This document shows positions 4,630 through 5,715 of a stretch of DNA of 5,715 nt, piece after piece. How positions within the stretch are numbered: position 1 is the first letter of the stretch; each line of letters begins with the position of its first letter. The DNA is from Methanobacteriota archaeon (GTDB taxonomy: Archaea > Methanobacteriota > Methanobacteria > Methanobacteriales > Methanobacteriaceae), in assembly GCA_023409695.1 (NCBI GenBank), contig JAEYQZ010000158.1, positions 1 through 5,715 on the forward strand. Reading direction: 5' to 3'. The notes beneath the pieces are model-generated. The model had not been told where the DNA came from and searched no databases. It saw only the letters and a list, made by a program, of their open reading frames with translations. The position numbers and the translations under genes were made by a program.

Positions 4630-4633
4630 CCCC
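4630..4633 (-). promoter_or_regulatory. SD-like GGGG before a possible ATT start
   Basis: On the minus strand GGGG (4633-4630) is followed by ATTTT and then an in-frame ATT (4624). This is the same 5-nt spacing as at both lipoprotein genes (GGGGG-ATTCA-ATG and GGGGG-ATTTA-ATG). It suggests translation of the Ig-like protein may begin here, not at the 4564 ATG. Confidence 0.3.
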
Positions 4634-4650
4634 ACTTAAACTGTGTATTC

Positions 4651-4659
4651 TTTATATAA
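4651..4659 (-). promoter_or_regulatory. TATA box of the Ig-like membrane protein gene
   Basis: TTATATAAA on the minus strand, preceded by CC. A transcript start about 25 nt downstream falls near 4630, giving a leader of about 65 nt to the 4564 ATG. It would overlap the GGGG site of the candidate ATT start, which counts somewhat against that start. Confidence 0.4.
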
Positions 4660-4862
4660 GGTATTACTTTTTATTCTCATATGGGCAGTTATTCTCCATT
4701 TCATCTAGATTTTAGTATTTATTAGCAACAAACAAAAGATTTAATTATTAATTTCAAAAATGTGCTAAATAATTGTTTAAAATAAACTATAAATTAGATA
4801 CCTGTAGATTTAATCCAGATCAATGTTTAAAAAACGCTCATGTCCTAGAGTTTTCCTAAATA

Positions 4863-4899
4863 ATGTAAATATTTTCATGTAAATATTGTAAATTACATG
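4863..4899. repeat. TGTAAAT repeats with an embedded dyad
   Basis: ATGTAAATATT occurs at 4863-4873 and again at 4877-4887, and TGTAAAT once more at 4888-4894. The second copy also forms a dyad, CATGTAA (4876-4882) with TTACATG (4893-4899), 10 nt apart. It sits between the methyltransferase 3' end and the Ig-like gene's promoter, about 210 bp upstream of the TATA box at 4651. It could be a regulator site. The rest of the 263-bp gap (4716-4978) shows nothing else clear. Confidence 0.3.
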
Positions 4900-4960
4900 T
4901 TTTTAAGATATTTACTATATTTAACAGGAAGTATAATTCATGCGTGTGTCATAGAGCGTT

Positions 4961-4970
4961 AAAAAAGAAA
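4961..4970 (-). terminator. U-tract after the methyltransferase gene
   Basis: The minus strand reads TTTCTTTTTT about 9 nt past the stop codon, with no strong hairpin. A standard archaeal oligo-U stop for the gene ending at 4979. Confidence 0.45.
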
Positions 4971-4978
4971 TTTGTGAC

Positions 4979-5698
4979 TTACCATAAAAATGGAATAAGC
5001 CTGCTTTTTACTTTATTTCTATAGTCAGCATATCCTTCCAGATCCTCAAGCATCATCTTTTCTTCTCCAACAATCCTTACTGCAATAAGGAAGAACATTA
5101 CCACACCAAGTATAAGTCCATATTTAGAACCCAGGAGCAGAGGTGTTCCTATAAAAAACAATACATCTCCCAGATACAGAGGATGCCTTACAAACCCATA
5201 AACTCCAGTTGAAACAACCTGCTGTTTTCGTTCAGATTGTATTCTAACCAAAGGAGATAGAAAAGTGTTGTCTGTAAACGCTCTGTATGAGAAGAAGAAT
5301 GATATTATAAGTAAAATTCCACCAATAGCTTTCAGCCATACTGGAAAGTTAGTTGTCCATGCAAATCTTACAGCATCCAGCGGCATAATTAAAAACCATG
5401 TTACAAATACCACACTAATTATATGCATGAGATATCTATCCCATTTCTTTTGATTACCTGTTCCAGGCTTCATAGATCTTTCTTTAAGTAATTCCGGGTC
5501 TTCACGGCGCAAATAAATATTTCTTGCCAGCATAAGTCCAATAAACCACAATGCAAAGATCCAACCTTCAATCCAGAACCAGTTGCCTGAAAGGAAAAGA
5601 ATAAATCCGAACCATATACAAAGAGAAATAGTTTGCGTTATAATTTCTTTCTTTCCGTCATCCACTGCAAAGTCATCATAATTCTTTTCAGTACCCAC
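4979..5698 (-). CDS. ICMT/PEMT-like integral membrane methyltransferase
   Basis: 239 residues with several hydrophobic helices (about 24-39, 43-60, 88-105, 120-137 and 175-208). The C-terminal half has the family signature: GVYGFVRHPLYLGD at 165-178, then GEEKMMLEDLEGYADYRNKVKSRLIPFLW at 211-239. In isoprenylcysteine carboxyl methyltransferases and phospholipid methyltransferases the RHP.Y.G segment and the EE pair (Glu212-Glu213) bind S-adenosylmethionine. The length matches archaeal and bacterial ICMT-like proteins. The substrate cannot be read from sequence; archaeal members are usually called only 'isoprenylcysteine methyltransferase family'. The start is GTG, backed by GGAGA at 5710-5706, 7 nt upstream. 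The frame stays open to the window edge, so a start beyond 5715 is possible. It has no close operon partner here. Confidence 0.9.
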   Translation of the reverse strand: MGTEKNYDDFAVDDGKKEIITQTISLCIWFGFILFLSGNWFWIEGWIFALWFIGLMLARNIYLRREDPELLKERSMKPGTGNQKKWDRYLMHIISVVFVTWFLIMPLDAVRFAWTTNFPVWLKAIGGILLIISFFFSYRAFTDNTFLSPLVRIQSERKQQVVSTGVYGFVRHPLYLGDVLFFIGTPLLLGSKYGLILGVVMFFLIAVRIVGEEKMMLEDLEGYADYRNKVKSRLIPFLW

Positions 5699-5705
5699 TA
5701 AAACG

Positions 5706-5710
5706 TCTCC
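5706..5710 (-). promoter_or_regulatory. SD site supporting the GTG start at 5698
   Basis: GGAGA on the minus strand, 7 nt before GTG. This is the best match to a canonical Shine-Dalgarno in the window and favours the GTG start over an upstream start outside the window. Confidence 0.5.
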
Positions 5711-5715
5711 ATATA

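Noticed and set aside
4518..4715. 65-codon plus-strand ORF
   Set aside because: Overlaps the 5' end and promoter of the Ig-like gene on the opposite strand; no ribosome-binding site and no plausible domain.
974..4960. Recurring word TAGAGCGT (near 975 and 4953)
   Set aside because: Eight bases seen twice with no common position relative to genes; too weak to call a motif.
5265..5453. 62-codon plus-strand ORF
   Set aside because: Antisense shadow of the methyltransferase coding region.

Overview
The window is AT-rich and looks archaeal. It has TATA-type promoters, GGGGG-type Shine-Dalgarno sites, U-rich terminator tracts, two small PsbP-like lipoproteins, a single-domain Rcp1-like response regulator and a small ICMT-like membrane methyltransferase. 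Together these suggest a methanogen of the Methanobacteriales, most likely Methanobacterium. This is an inference; no rRNA or methanogenesis gene is present to confirm it.

Layout. Positions 27-373 hold a compact array of at least twelve short perfect hairpins at a pitch of about 23-24 nt. The stems differ from unit to unit, but the two arms always change together. The array starts just past the 3' end of a minus-strand lipoprotein gene (382-903). A second, paralogous lipoprotein gene follows (1373-1900, minus). Both have the same leader design, GGGGG then 5 nt then ATG, with a TATA box about 50 bp upstream of the start. Their intergenic regions are very AT-rich and hold a few dyads.

On the plus strand at 2287-3046 is a two-gene operon. 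It encodes two paralogous proteins with three predicted membrane helices that end in the same signature: FWHVE, then H-X13-H, then HW and a basic tail. They resemble DUF4405-type (flavinylation-associated) cytochromes and may form a heme-binding heterodimer. That would be unusual if the host is a methanogen that lacks cytochromes. The operon converges on a response regulator (3056-3529, minus) across a 9-bp gap containing a perfect AT palindrome that can serve as a terminator in both directions.

The right part has a membrane protein with three helices and an exported Ig-like domain (3914-4564, minus; possibly starting upstream at a non-ATG codon). Next is an ICMT-like methyltransferase (4979-5698, minus) that starts with GTG near the window edge. 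Except for the cytochrome-like pair, nearly every gene appears to be its own transcription unit. The common theme is the cell envelope: two lipoproteins, two redox-like membrane proteins, one exported Ig-like protein and one membrane methyltransferase.

The most unusual object is the hairpin array. The next is the tandem H-X13-H membrane pair.
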